Below, piece by piece: positions 45,771-53,842 of a stretch of 64,000 bases of DNA (positions are counted from its first letter, which is position 1; each line of letters opens with the position of its first letter). The DNA comes from Myxococcales bacterium (GTDB lineage: Bacteria > Myxococcota_A > UBA9160 > UBA4427), in the NCBI GenBank assembly GCA_012960035.1, contig DUBZ01000072.1, positions 35,210 to 99,209 on the forward strand. Direction: 5' to 3'. The notes below the pieces were generated by a model. It searched no databases and was not told the DNA's origin. It was given only the letters and a program-made list of their open reading frames with translations. A program made the translations under genes and the position numbers.

Positions 45771-46382
45771 CTATTGTGAGCCGCCTGCGATTGAAATTTT
45801 CACCGCCTGCCCTCCTCCTCCTACTTCAAGCCCGTCTCCCGGGATCACGGTGAAGTCCGACACTTTTCTGCCAATGCGTGGCTGCGGCAAGCGAAGGGCG
45901 CCGGTTTTGAAGTTTTTGGCATTCGACAGGTCCCAGTCGATATGCGTAAACGAAAGCACGATCTGATCGTCTTCAACGTATGCAACCAAGCTCGTGAGCC
46001 GTTTTTCGGTGAAGATGCCGAGTCGGCGAGATTTGCGAACCGCGGTCAAGGCAACTTCTTCAGAGGAGTCTGCCTGTTCGAGCGCCTGTGAAAGCCCCCT
46101 CGCGACGCCACGCACGAGGGCTCCCGTCACGGCCGGCTTTACCCCAGCGTTCTTGTCGCGCACTAGAATCGAAGCAAGAACTGCGCTCAGTCTCTCTTGA
46201 GAGATGTTGGCAGGGTGAGCAAAGCCGCGGTCGATGGGAGCGCCGCCTTCACTCTGATGTCGCAACGTTGCGATGACACCCTCTTCTGTATACGCGACGC
46301 GCTGCACGGTTTTCGTCGCGCACGCAGAAGCGACCACCACGCCCATCATCAAGATCAACAGAGAAACTCGGCGGAACTTCAT
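45771..46382 (-). CDS. Lipoprotein of unknown function
   Basis: The 203-residue protein has a lipoprotein signal (MKFRRVSLLILMM..., lipobox ending SAC at about residue 22). The mature part is soluble with mixed alpha/beta character. I recognise no domain. The ATG at 46382 is preferred because the leader starts there; a longer frame overlaps gpsA. It follows gpsA by one base and is probably co-transcribed with it. Confidence 0.6.
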   Translation of the reverse strand: MKFRRVSLLILMMGVVVASACATKTVQRVAYTEEGVIATLRHQSEGGAPIDRGFAHPANISQERLSAVLASILVRDKNAGVKPAVTGALVRGVARGLSQALEQADSSEEVALTAVRKSRRLGIFTEKRLTSLVAYVEDDQIVLSFTHIDWDLSNAKNFKTGALRLPQPRIGRKVSDFTVIPGDGLEVGGGGQAVKISIAGGSQ

Positions 46383-46383
46383 T

Positions 46384-47388
46384 TTAAATAATCTCGCTCT
46401 TGAGTTGCCGGGACATGAGTGCCTGGCCGGCTTGTGTCGGGGTGAGCTCTCCTTCGAGAACTTGGCGAACCATGTCACAAATGGGCATTTCGACCTTCAT
46501 CGCTTTTGCGAGTTTGCACACCGCGTGGGTCGTCTTGACCCCCTCCGCGACTTCGCCCATTTCGGCGAGGATGTCGTCGAGTGCGCGGCCCTTTCCCAGG
46601 CCGATCCCGACCCTTCGATTGCGGGACAAATCGGCGGTGCAGGTCAGGATCAAGTCGCCCATGCCCGACAGACCGAGAAAGGTGGTGGGATCTGCTCCCA
46701 TTGTTACGCCCAGCCGCGTGATCTCCGCCAGGCCCCGGGTCATGATGGCGGCCCTCGAGTTGTGGCCCTCGCTCTGGCCGTCCCCCATCCCCACCGCGAT
46801 CGCGATGACGTTCTTGATGGCCCCGCCGAGTTCGACTCCGGTCACATCGGTGCTCGTATAGCAGCGAAACCACGGACATGAGAGCGTGGCTTGAACTGAG
46901 ATCGCGTAGGTTTCGTCTTCACACGCGATCGTGACGACTGTTGCCTTGTGGTGCGCGATTTCTTTCGCGAAAGACGGGCCTGAAAGGCAAGTGATTCGGG
47001 CGTGGTGTTGTTCCGGAATAACGTCGCGGATCACCTGATGCATGGTCATTCCGGTTTCGTATTCGATCCCCTTCACCGCGGAGACCAGAAGCGACCCTTC
47101 CGAAAGAAACGGTGCGGCCCGCTGCATGACTTCGCGGACTGCATGGCTCGGGACGGCGCAGATGACCAGCTCTTTGTTCGCGACCGTACGCTCGATGTCT
47201 CCGGTAGCGATGACCGCGTCGGGAATGTCGACGTCGCGCAGGTGATTCGGGTTTCGATGACGCGCGTTAATCGCGTCAACCACGCCCTCGTTTCTCGACC
47301 AGAGCGTGACGTCACCGTGCCGCGCGCACAAAATCGCGAGGCAAGTACCGAAACTTCCGCTTCCCAACACACCCACCGGGATCGACAT
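46384..47388 (-). CDS. gpsA: NAD(P)-dependent glycerol-3-phosphate dehydrogenase
   Basis: The 334-residue enzyme reduces dihydroxyacetone phosphate to sn-glycerol-3-phosphate for phospholipid synthesis. The dinucleotide-binding GSGSFGT (9-15), the KGIE segment near residue 108, LSGPSFAKEI and the catalytic Lys in GGAIKNVIAIAVGM are all visible, with SRNRRVG near 255. Length and motifs are standard for bacterial GpsA. Confidence 0.93.
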   Translation of the reverse strand: MSIPVGVLGSGSFGTCLAILCARHGDVTLWSRNEGVVDAINARHRNPNHLRDVDIPDAVIATGDIERTVANKELVICAVPSHAVREVMQRAAPFLSEGSLLVSAVKGIEYETGMTMHQVIRDVIPEQHHARITCLSGPSFAKEIAHHKATVVTIACEDETYAISVQATLSCPWFRCYTSTDVTGVELGGAIKNVIAIAVGMGDGQSEGHNSRAAIMTRGLAEITRLGVTMGADPTTFLGLSGMGDLILTCTADLSRNRRVGIGLGKGRALDDILAEMGEVAEGVKTTHAVCKLAKAMKVEMPICDMVRQVLEGELTPTQAGQALMSRQLKSEII

Positions 47389-47834
47389 CGGCGCATACTA
47401 GCAGGCCGAGAAAGAACCCCTCGCGTCGCATCGCACGCGTCTTTGCGTCGATCACTGCGTTGCGAAACCTTGCTGCGCGCCCGCACAGCGGTGGCTTCAC
47501 GCCTTGCGCTCGCCGAAAAGCGCGCGCGCTGCTCAGTCCGGAGTTCTTCCGCAGCCTGCTAGCTCCGATTTCTCCGCGAGCCTTGATGAAACCGGCGGCC
47601 AGTTCCATGAGGTGAGCAAGACGCGTGTTGCGCCAGCCTCGCATGGCTTCTACTTTGAGCAGTAACGATTTTCGGTTCCCCCAACAAAGTTCCAATTCAT
47701 AGGTCCCCCCAGATCGCCCCCCGTGCACCGCGAACCAACACACGGCGTCGCATGCGCGGTGTGGTTGCTGCTCTGCCGATCGCGAGTCGAGCTTCGAGCC
47801 CGCGGTCGTGTGGGCAAAGTGGGGAGATGATCTG
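47389..47834. other. Divergent intergenic region before the nuo-like operon
   Basis: The 446 bases between gpsA (leftward) and the nuoA-like gene (rightward) contain no frame with recognisable motifs. A 223-codon minus-strand frame (47312-47983) covers it but overlaps gpsA and the nuoA-like gene and is Arg-rich, so I treat it as spurious. Promoters for both directions should lie here. GGGGAGA just before 47835 is the ribosome site of the nuoA-like gene. Confidence 0.5.
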
Positions 47835-48218
47835 ATGGAATACCTCGGACTGTTGGGATTGATTGCCGTCGGGCTCACGGCCACATCCTTGCTTAGCATT
47901 TTGGCGCACGGGCTTCGCAAGTCAGTCGGCGAGCAGCCGGCGCCCGAGGGGGTGACGCGCGTGCCCGCCGACCGAGTGCGCACCTCGACCTCTCGCTATT
48001 TTTTGTTGGCCGTGGTGGGGTTGGCGCTTCACGCTGGCGCCTTCTACTTCTATTTATGGGGCGCCAGCGTTCGCAGTGCCGGTCTTTCGGGTTTACTCGT
48101 GATGGTGGTGCTGGGCTTCTGCCTGATCACGGGTGTCTTCTATTCATGGGCGCGCGGCTCAGTTTCTTACGCCCACGACTCCCCTGCGACGAACGAAGCG
48201 TCAGGGCTGCTGGACTAA
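47835..48218 (+). CDS. nuoA: Divergent NADH-quinone oxidoreductase subunit A-like protein
   Basis: The 127-residue protein has three membrane spans with NuoA spacing: about 3-25, 55-77 and 86-107. SRYFLLAV and FYSWARGSVSY match NuoA's second helix start and C-terminal end. The conserved FDVE acidic pair is replaced by LHAGA, and the PFESG loop is reduced to APEG. It opens a seven-gene operon of complex I membrane subunits. I chose the ATG at 47835 behind GGGGAGA; a GTG nine codons upstream is unlikely. Confidence 0.7.
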   Translation: MEYLGLLGLIAVGLTATSLLSILAHGLRKSVGEQPAPEGVTRVPADRVRTSTSRYFLLAVVGLALHAGAFYFYLWGASVRSAGLSGLLVMVVLGFCLITGVFYSWARGSVSYAHDSPATNEASGLLD

Positions 48219-48260
48219 CCGAGCGGACAGAGTGCGCGAACGCGTTGGAGGCGACGTCGA

Positions 48261-49340
48261 ATGCTGCTGGGCGTAGGGTTCAAGGTAATCGTGATCTCGA
48301 CGGTTGTGTTGGGGTTCCTGGTACCCGCTCGCGCGAAACTACTCGCGCGGGAGGGACCGCGCGCCGTTGCGGGTACGGGGCACTTTTCCCGCCACCCGGC
48401 GATCGGTCTGCTTCAACCGTTGGCCCAGTTTCTGGACTCCATCACTCGTGACGGTCGGAGTGAAGAAGACAAAAAGCGTTGGGCGACTTCTGCGGCGCCG
48501 CTTCTTGTTCTTATTGCGCCGCTTGCAGCATTCGCGGTCGTTCCGTTCGGTTCGCGTTACGTCTTCGATGGCGCCTTGGTTTCACTCGTCGTCGCCGACA
48601 TTGAATGGGGCGTTGTGTGGCTCGTCGGTGCAGCGATGCTCGCGATCTACGGTTCATCGGCCCTCATCGTCGACCCCGCGCATCGGCTCCAGCATGCGAT
48701 CTTGGCGATTTCATACGCTGCGGGCACCGCGCTTTGCCTCGCTGCCCTGGCCATGGTGTTTCAAACTCTGAGCCCGATCACGATGGTGGTCGCACAGGAG
48801 CAAAGCCAATCGATTGGTGACTTCTTTGGGCCGTCGCTTCCCGCACTGCAAAATCTGCAGATACCGAGTTGGGGCTTGTTCCTTCAGCCTGTCTCGTTCG
48901 CGCTGTTCATTTTGTGTGCACTCGGTACGCCCAGTATTTCGAACGTAACATCGGCGCCCGGGTTTCAGGATCGTGTGGACGGCGTAGGGCAGTTTTGGCT
49001 GCGCACTGCCGAACATCTCAGCAACGTGTTGACGGCAAGTGTTCTTGTGGCGCTGTTCTTAGGCGCGGGTGCGATCCCGCTTGTTCCCGCAGACATGATC
49101 ATTGGCGAAGTCGCGGAGTTTTTCGGAAACGGGCTTGCAACTCTGCTCACGATGGCGATCCACATCGGGGTCTTCATCACCAAGGTCATGCTCGTCATCC
49201 TTTTGCTTGAGCCCTTGCGCCGACGTCTCGCTGCACTTTCATTCGCAGGCTCCTTAAGGCTTTGTTCGTGGGGCGTGATCCCGGCTTGCGTGGTCAACTT
49301 GTGGGTCACAGGCGCCATGCTGGTTGGCGGCGGATCCTGA
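48261..49340 (+). CDS. nuoH: Divergent NADH-quinone oxidoreductase subunit H-like protein
   Basis: The 359-residue protein has about eight membrane spans and a NuoH layout: GLLQPLAQFLDSITR after the first helix, then PLAAFAVVPFG and WGVVWLVGAAMLAIYGS. The Glu of NuoH's QTLSYE motif becomes Ala (ISYAAGTA). The acidic PFDLPEAE-type loop at the quinone chamber is replaced by LGTPSISNVTSA. Quinone chemistry of the usual kind is therefore doubtful. GGAG lies about 10 bases before the ATG. It is the fold that normally joins the membrane and peripheral arms. Confidence 0.78.
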   Translation: MLLGVGFKVIVISTVVLGFLVPARAKLLAREGPRAVAGTGHFSRHPAIGLLQPLAQFLDSITRDGRSEEDKKRWATSAAPLLVLIAPLAAFAVVPFGSRYVFDGALVSLVVADIEWGVVWLVGAAMLAIYGSSALIVDPAHRLQHAILAISYAAGTALCLAALAMVFQTLSPITMVVAQEQSQSIGDFFGPSLPALQNLQIPSWGLFLQPVSFALFILCALGTPSISNVTSAPGFQDRVDGVGQFWLRTAEHLSNVLTASVLVALFLGAGAIPLVPADMIIGEVAEFFGNGLATLLTMAIHIGVFITKVMLVILLLEPLRRRLAALSFAGSLRLCSWGVIPACVVNLWVTGAMLVGGGS

Positions 49341-49342
49341 CG

Positions 49343-49870
49343 ATGAGCGCATTCTTCCTTTATATGAACTGTGCAGTCGTGTTGGTCGCTGCAGCGATTG
49401 CGCTTTTGGGGACGTCGAGTTCCCGGGCCAGTCTCGCGTGCTTCCTCGTGAGCATGTTTTCCCTGGTAGGTGTGTTGTTGGGGATCGGTGCGACGGTGGT
49501 CGCGATCGCGCAACTGCTATTTGCTGCAAGCCTGGGGTTGGTCTGCTTATTCGCGATGGATACGGTCGCGGGCCCCGCAAACGCTACGGACCCAGGTGAG
49601 CCTTCATGGCATTGGCTCGTGGCCGTGGTCGGGGTCGCAGGCGCGTGCGTAATGGGGGGCCTGCTAGTCGATTTATTGGATGTCGTTCCGCGGACACTCG
49701 CGGTTGATCAGATCACGACGCTTGCATCGGCCGCACCTCATGCAAACGCATTCGAAGCCGTTGGGCTGAGCGTCATCGTCGACAATGGGCTGGCGCTACT
49801 TGCCCTTGGTTTGGTGTTGCTCGCGTCTGCGGTGGGCGCGGGTTTTCTCGCGAGCAGGGGGAGCGCCTGA
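49343..49870 (+). CDS. nuoJ: Divergent NADH-quinone oxidoreductase subunit J-like protein
   Basis: The 175-residue protein has five predicted membrane spans and NuoJ order in the operon. The third helix, which in NuoJ reads EIIVYAGAIMVLFVF, here reads AQLLFAASLGLVCLF. The Glu and Tyr are lost, although the small-residue pattern remains. The ATG at 49343 lies 2 bases after the nuoH-like stop. The upstream extension to 49262 overlaps nuoH and is not used. The stop abuts the nuoK-like start with no gap. Confidence 0.75.
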   Translation: MSAFFLYMNCAVVLVAAAIALLGTSSSRASLACFLVSMFSLVGVLLGIGATVVAIAQLLFAASLGLVCLFAMDTVAGPANATDPGEPSWHWLVAVVGVAGACVMGGLLVDLLDVVPRTLAVDQITTLASAAPHANAFEAVGLSVIVDNGLALLALGLVLLASAVGAGFLASRGSA

Positions 49871-50167
49871 ATGGCTGGGCCGACGGTCGCACTTTGGTTA
49901 TCCGCCGGTCTTTTCTGCCTGGCCATCGTGGGTGTGATACTGCGACGCAATGCTCTGTCCTCGTTCTTGAGTTTTGAGCTGATGATCTGCTCTGCCATCC
50001 TCGCCTTGACCGCATTTGATCTTGTCCGCGCGCCTGGGAGCGACGTTGCGGGGCGGGGCTTTGCAGTGATGGTCTATAGCGTTGCGATCGCGCAAGCGTT
50101 CGTTGGGCTCGCTCTCTTGATTGCCCGACGTAGATCGTCCCGCGCCTTAGGTTCGGGCTCATGCTAG
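49871..50167 (+). CDS. nuoK: NADH-quinone oxidoreductase subunit K-like protein
   Basis: The 98-residue, three-span protein keeps NuoK hallmarks: GVILRRNALSSFLSFELMI with Glu36, and AFVGLALLIARRR at the end. The second conserved channel Glu (E. coli Glu72) is Gln75 here. NuoK is an MrpC/MnhC-type component of the ion path. The gene starts directly after the nuoJ-like stop and overlaps nuoL by 7 bases. Confidence 0.83.
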   Translation: MAGPTVALWLSAGLFCLAIVGVILRRNALSSFLSFELMICSAILALTAFDLVRAPGSDVAGRGFAVMVYSVAIAQAFVGLALLIARRRSSRALGSGSC

Positions 50168-52176
50168 ACGGCAACGAAGCACCGGCCTTGGTGCGCTGGA
50201 TCGTATTGCTGCCGCTGTTTGGGACGATCTTGCAAGCAGCGACCCTGTTTTTCGTTCGTCGCAGCCTACGCAAGTCATGGGTGATGGTGCTGACCCTTGT
50301 TCCGGTCGCATTCTCGTTTCTGTTTGCGTGTGCGTCGTTTGCGGAACTGATCTCACTCGCCCCGGAAGCGCGGGTCCGACTCGATACCGTTTGGAGTTGG
50401 ATGGGGCTCGGCGTCGCCAATGAGACGTTCAGTGCAGACTTTGCTTTTCGCTTCGACCCCCTGTCCGGCGTCATTACCCTCGTCGTCCTCGCGACGAGCG
50501 CAGCCATTTTCATTTATGGCTTCGCGTTCATGGACACGGACAAGCGGTCCGACTCGGGCTATCAGCGGTTCTTTACCTATGCGAGTTTCGTTCTTTCGAG
50601 TGTGCTCGTATTGGTGCTGGGTGAAAATCTGCTCGTCATTCTTGCAGGTTGGATCGGAACCGGCTTCGGTTCGGCTCTGATGATTGGTTTTTGGTACGCG
50701 GAGCCTCGGGGAAGTCGTGCGGCACTGCGAAGCATGGGGTTGAACGTTGCCCTCGACGCAATGCTTATGGGAAGCTTCGTGGGCCTCTTCTGGTTGCTTT
50801 CAGGCGCGGGTCCTCATGCCGTTAGCTTGAGCGCCGTGCAGGCTGGGATCGCGCCACACTTGGATGCGACTACGGTGCTGCCGTTCGGGATCGAGGTTCG
50901 CATTGTAAGCATGCTGACGTTGGGCATCGCGCTCGCGGCTTGCGGCCGATCCGCACAGCTTCCGTTCTCCTTCGCGCTTTCGGGCATCGCACGTTCCCCC
51001 GCTCCAGCGGCAGCGATGTGCGTGATCTCTGCGTCGACGGGCATCTATCTATGCTGCCGCTTTTCGTTCTTGATCGTCGAGACCCCCACCGTGATGCACG
51101 GGATCGCGTGGGCGGGCGCCTTGACTGCCGTGATCGGAGCGGCCTCGGCCCTCGCACAGCGTGACCTTGTTGCGATCCTGATCGCCGTCGCGGTTTCTCA
51201 GTTTGGCTTTGCGTTTATCGCGATTGGATGCGGGGTCTATAGCGCGGCAATCTTTCAGCTCGTGATTGCCGTCACGGTGCAGGCGCTACTCATTCTTTGC
51301 GCCGGGTCGGTGATCTATCGACTCGATGGCGAGCGCGACATCCGGCGCATGGGTGGGCTCAACGTGCGACTCGTCTTCACCCAGCTCATGGTCTTGATAG
51401 GCGTGTTGTCACCGGCTGTGTTTCTTGCGCGCGAGCAAGCCATCGCGTCGGCTTTTGGTGCCGAGCACGTACCGGGCTCGAAAGTCATCTTCGCATTGGC
51501 ACTCGTTGCAACACTACTCGTGAGCTGGGCCATCACGCGATTTCTAGCGGGGGTGTTCTGGAGTTCGGTCCGGACGCCACTTGGCTTTCGCGGCGAGTTC
51601 GCCGACCCCGAGCTGCGCTTCATGCTTCCTATCTATGGGCTCGCCGGGTTGACGCTGCTGGGCATTGCCCTCAACCCAGCCCAGGTCTGGGGAGACCTGT
51701 TGCTCGGAGGCGTGCAAGAGTCTGAGAGCCTGAGGCACTTCTTGGGCGCGACGCTGCAACACATTGAAGGCGACGTCATCGATTCCAGCCAGAGGTGGCA
51801 GTTGGTGGCGGGGTCCGTGCTTGCGACCCTGATCGGCTTCTCGACCACGTACTTGTTCTATATCCGCTTTCCCCGGACGCGCATCAAGATCAATGCGAAG
51901 CTTTCGCCTGTGCAGCAAGCGCTACAGGGACATGATGTCGGTGGCTTGTTGGAGCGTTACGTCGCGGTTCCATTGATCGCGCTTTCGCGTTTGTTATTTG
52001 AGCGATCGTTCACGATCGCAGGCGTGGTTGCGCGTCTGCGGAGCGAGCGGGTTTCGGGCATTGCTGAGCGGTTCGCGCAGACTCCGGCCGCAGGGTCGAC
52101 CGGAGATCATTCCCACCTACACGTACTGTGGGTACTGATCGGCGCGTTGCTCCTGATCGCGATGGGGGTCCAGTAG
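50161..52176 (+). CDS. nuoL: Divergent NADH-quinone oxidoreductase subunit L-like antiporter subunit
   Basis: The 671-residue polytopic protein has the Nqo12/NuoL architecture, including FDPLSGV, ENLLVILAGW, SALMIGFWYAEP and the C-terminal lateral extension (about 560-671). Key proton-path residues are substituted. The WE Glu (E. coli Glu144) is Ile165. The GKSAQ Lys is Arg263. The IHAAT His is missing (MCVIS). The THAFFKALL His and Lys become Ala370 and Gln374. The fold is kept but classical pumping by this subunit seems impaired. Confidence 0.85.
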   Translation: MLDGNEAPALVRWIVLLPLFGTILQAATLFFVRRSLRKSWVMVLTLVPVAFSFLFACASFAELISLAPEARVRLDTVWSWMGLGVANETFSADFAFRFDPLSGVITLVVLATSAAIFIYGFAFMDTDKRSDSGYQRFFTYASFVLSSVLVLVLGENLLVILAGWIGTGFGSALMIGFWYAEPRGSRAALRSMGLNVALDAMLMGSFVGLFWLLSGAGPHAVSLSAVQAGIAPHLDATTVLPFGIEVRIVSMLTLGIALAACGRSAQLPFSFALSGIARSPAPAAAMCVISASTGIYLCCRFSFLIVETPTVMHGIAWAGALTAVIGAASALAQRDLVAILIAVAVSQFGFAFIAIGCGVYSAAIFQLVIAVTVQALLILCAGSVIYRLDGERDIRRMGGLNVRLVFTQLMVLIGVLSPAVFLAREQAIASAFGAEHVPGSKVIFALALVATLLVSWAITRFLAGVFWSSVRTPLGFRGEFADPELRFMLPIYGLAGLTLLGIALNPAQVWGDLLLGGVQESESLRHFLGATLQHIEGDVIDSSQRWQLVAGSVLATLIGFSTTYLFYIRFPRTRIKINAKLSPVQQALQGHDVGGLLERYVAVPLIALSRLLFERSFTIAGVVARLRSERVSGIAERFAQTPAAGSTGDHSHLHVLWVLIGALLLIAMGVQ

Positions 52177-52177
52177 C

Positions 52178-53842
52178 GTGCCCATCTTCGCTGACCCCAA
52201 CAGCATTAGCTGGGTCGTGTTTCTGCCCGCGCTCGCGGCAGTGGGACTACTCGCTCAGAGAATCATTGCCAATACACTCTTCGGTGCAGCAGGTTTGTCG
52301 GGAAGCGTTTGGCGATGGGTCGCGCTCGGGACTTCAACGCTGACCTTCGTTTTGGCGGTGGCGGGGTTGTGGCAGGGCTTTGACCCGGAGATCACTGACT
52401 ATCAGCTCGTTGAACACGTGTCGTGGATGCCAAGCCTCGGGGTCAACTACTTCGTCGGCATTGATGGAATGAGTCTCGTTCTTGTCCTGCTTACGAGCTT
52501 TGTCGTTCCACTTACGATCATCAGTTCTTGGAACGAAGGGGACGAGACACTCGAGAGCTATGCGGTGTTTCTCCTGCTTCTTGAAACCGGCATGAACGGT
52601 GCCCTCGTCTCCCTCAACGTGATTGGGCTCTACTGCTTCTGGGAACTGGCGCTCGTTTCGAGCTTCTTCATTGTAGCCCGTTGGGGTGGAGCATCCGGAC
52701 TTACCGCGGCGGTCAAGTATCTGATGTTTGGCGTCGCGAGCTCCTTTTTGTTTCTTATCGCGGTATTGATCGTCGGGCGAATCAATTTTGAACAGGGAGG
52801 CGCGTTCAACTTTGACCTCGTCAGCCTTGGCAACGCGGACGCGCTCGGCTTGCTGAGCACCCAGATTGCAACCGAGGCAACTTCAAATACACCCTGGTGG
52901 CAAACGCAGCTGTGGTTGTTCGCCGCGGTGGCCCTCGCGTTTGCGGTAAAGATTCCACTTGTTCCGCTTCACGGCTGGTACAACAACGCTCAAAACGAAG
53001 CCCCGACCTCGGGTTCAATTTTGGTGTCTGCGTTGGTAGTCAAACTCGGAGCGTTTGCATTTCTCCGCGTAGCGCTTCCGTTGTTTCCCGACGCGGCTCG
53101 AGTCGCCGGCCCATGGATTACCAACATCGCACTTTTTGGAATCGTGCTCAGTGGCTTGCTCGCATTGGGCCAGCGAGATGCGAAGCGACTTATCGGGTAT
53201 GTCTCACTCGCGCATCTCAGCTTTATCGTGCTTGGGATCATGAGCTTGAATCGCCACGCCATGGTGGGCTCTGTGATTTCGATGCTGAGCCATGGCCTGT
53301 CGATCACCGCGCTCTTCGTCTTGCTTGGCTTTCTCATTGAGCGTCGTTCGACCCGACTGGTTTCTGACTTTGGTGGCCTCGCAAAGCCGATGCCTATTTG
53401 TGCCGCGCTATTTGCACTCGCCGTGATCAGTCACATCGGGTTTCCCGGGACGGGGGGCTTTGTCGGGTCCTTCTTGGTTTTCCTGGGCATCTATTCGACG
53501 GGAGCGTGGGCCGCCATCATTGCGCTCTCCGGCATGGTGTTGGTGGCCAGCACACTGTTGCGCGCGGCGAGCAGGATCATGCTCGGCCCACTCGAACACG
53601 CAGAGAACCTCGGCCTGATTGACTTCTCATTGAGGGAACGCGCGGTCGTTCTTCTACTCGTGCTTCCGCTGTTGTGGGTTGGGGTCTATCCGAGTCCCAT
53701 ACTTCGCCGGGTGGAACCCGCGGTGGGTCTACTCCTCAGCGCAATGGATCGCCGGGCCGCTCCAAATGAACGCGAAGATCTGGTGCCCCCAAACCTGACG
53801 GTATTGAACGCGATCCCCCGCAACCGGAGCCACTCGCCATGA
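52178..53842 (+). CDS. nuoM: NADH-quinone oxidoreductase subunit M-like antiporter subunit
   Basis: The 554-residue protein is close to canonical NuoM. It keeps Glu156 in FWELALV, Lys258 in FAVKIPLVPLHGW, the EAPTSGS loop (Glu274), Lys289, and the His of MLSHGLS on the broken helix. It should therefore retain a complete proton half-channel. It uses a GTG start, 1 base after the nuoL-like stop, and its TGA overlaps the nuoN-like ATG. The about 40-residue hydrophilic tail is longer than usual. Confidence 0.9.
   Translation: MPIFADPNSISWVVFLPALAAVGLLAQRIIANTLFGAAGLSGSVWRWVALGTSTLTFVLAVAGLWQGFDPEITDYQLVEHVSWMPSLGVNYFVGIDGMSLVLVLLTSFVVPLTIISSWNEGDETLESYAVFLLLLETGMNGALVSLNVIGLYCFWELALVSSFFIVARWGGASGLTAAVKYLMFGVASSFLFLIAVLIVGRINFEQGGAFNFDLVSLGNADALGLLSTQIATEATSNTPWWQTQLWLFAAVALAFAVKIPLVPLHGWYNNAQNEAPTSGSILVSALVVKLGAFAFLRVALPLFPDAARVAGPWITNIALFGIVLSGLLALGQRDAKRLIGYVSLAHLSFIVLGIMSLNRHAMVGSVISMLSHGLSITALFVLLGFLIERRSTRLVSDFGGLAKPMPICAALFALAVISHIGFPGTGGFVGSFLVFLGIYSTGAWAAIIALSGMVLVASTLLRAASRIMLGPLEHAENLGLIDFSLRERAVVLLLVLPLLWVGVYPSPILRRVEPAVGLLLSAMDRRAAPNEREDLVPPNLTVLNAIPRNRSHSP

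Noticed and set aside
47312..47983. 223-codon minus-strand frame between gpsA and the nuoA-like gene
   Set aside because: It overlaps both neighbours, is Arg/Ala-rich without motifs, and covers the region where divergent promoters are expected.
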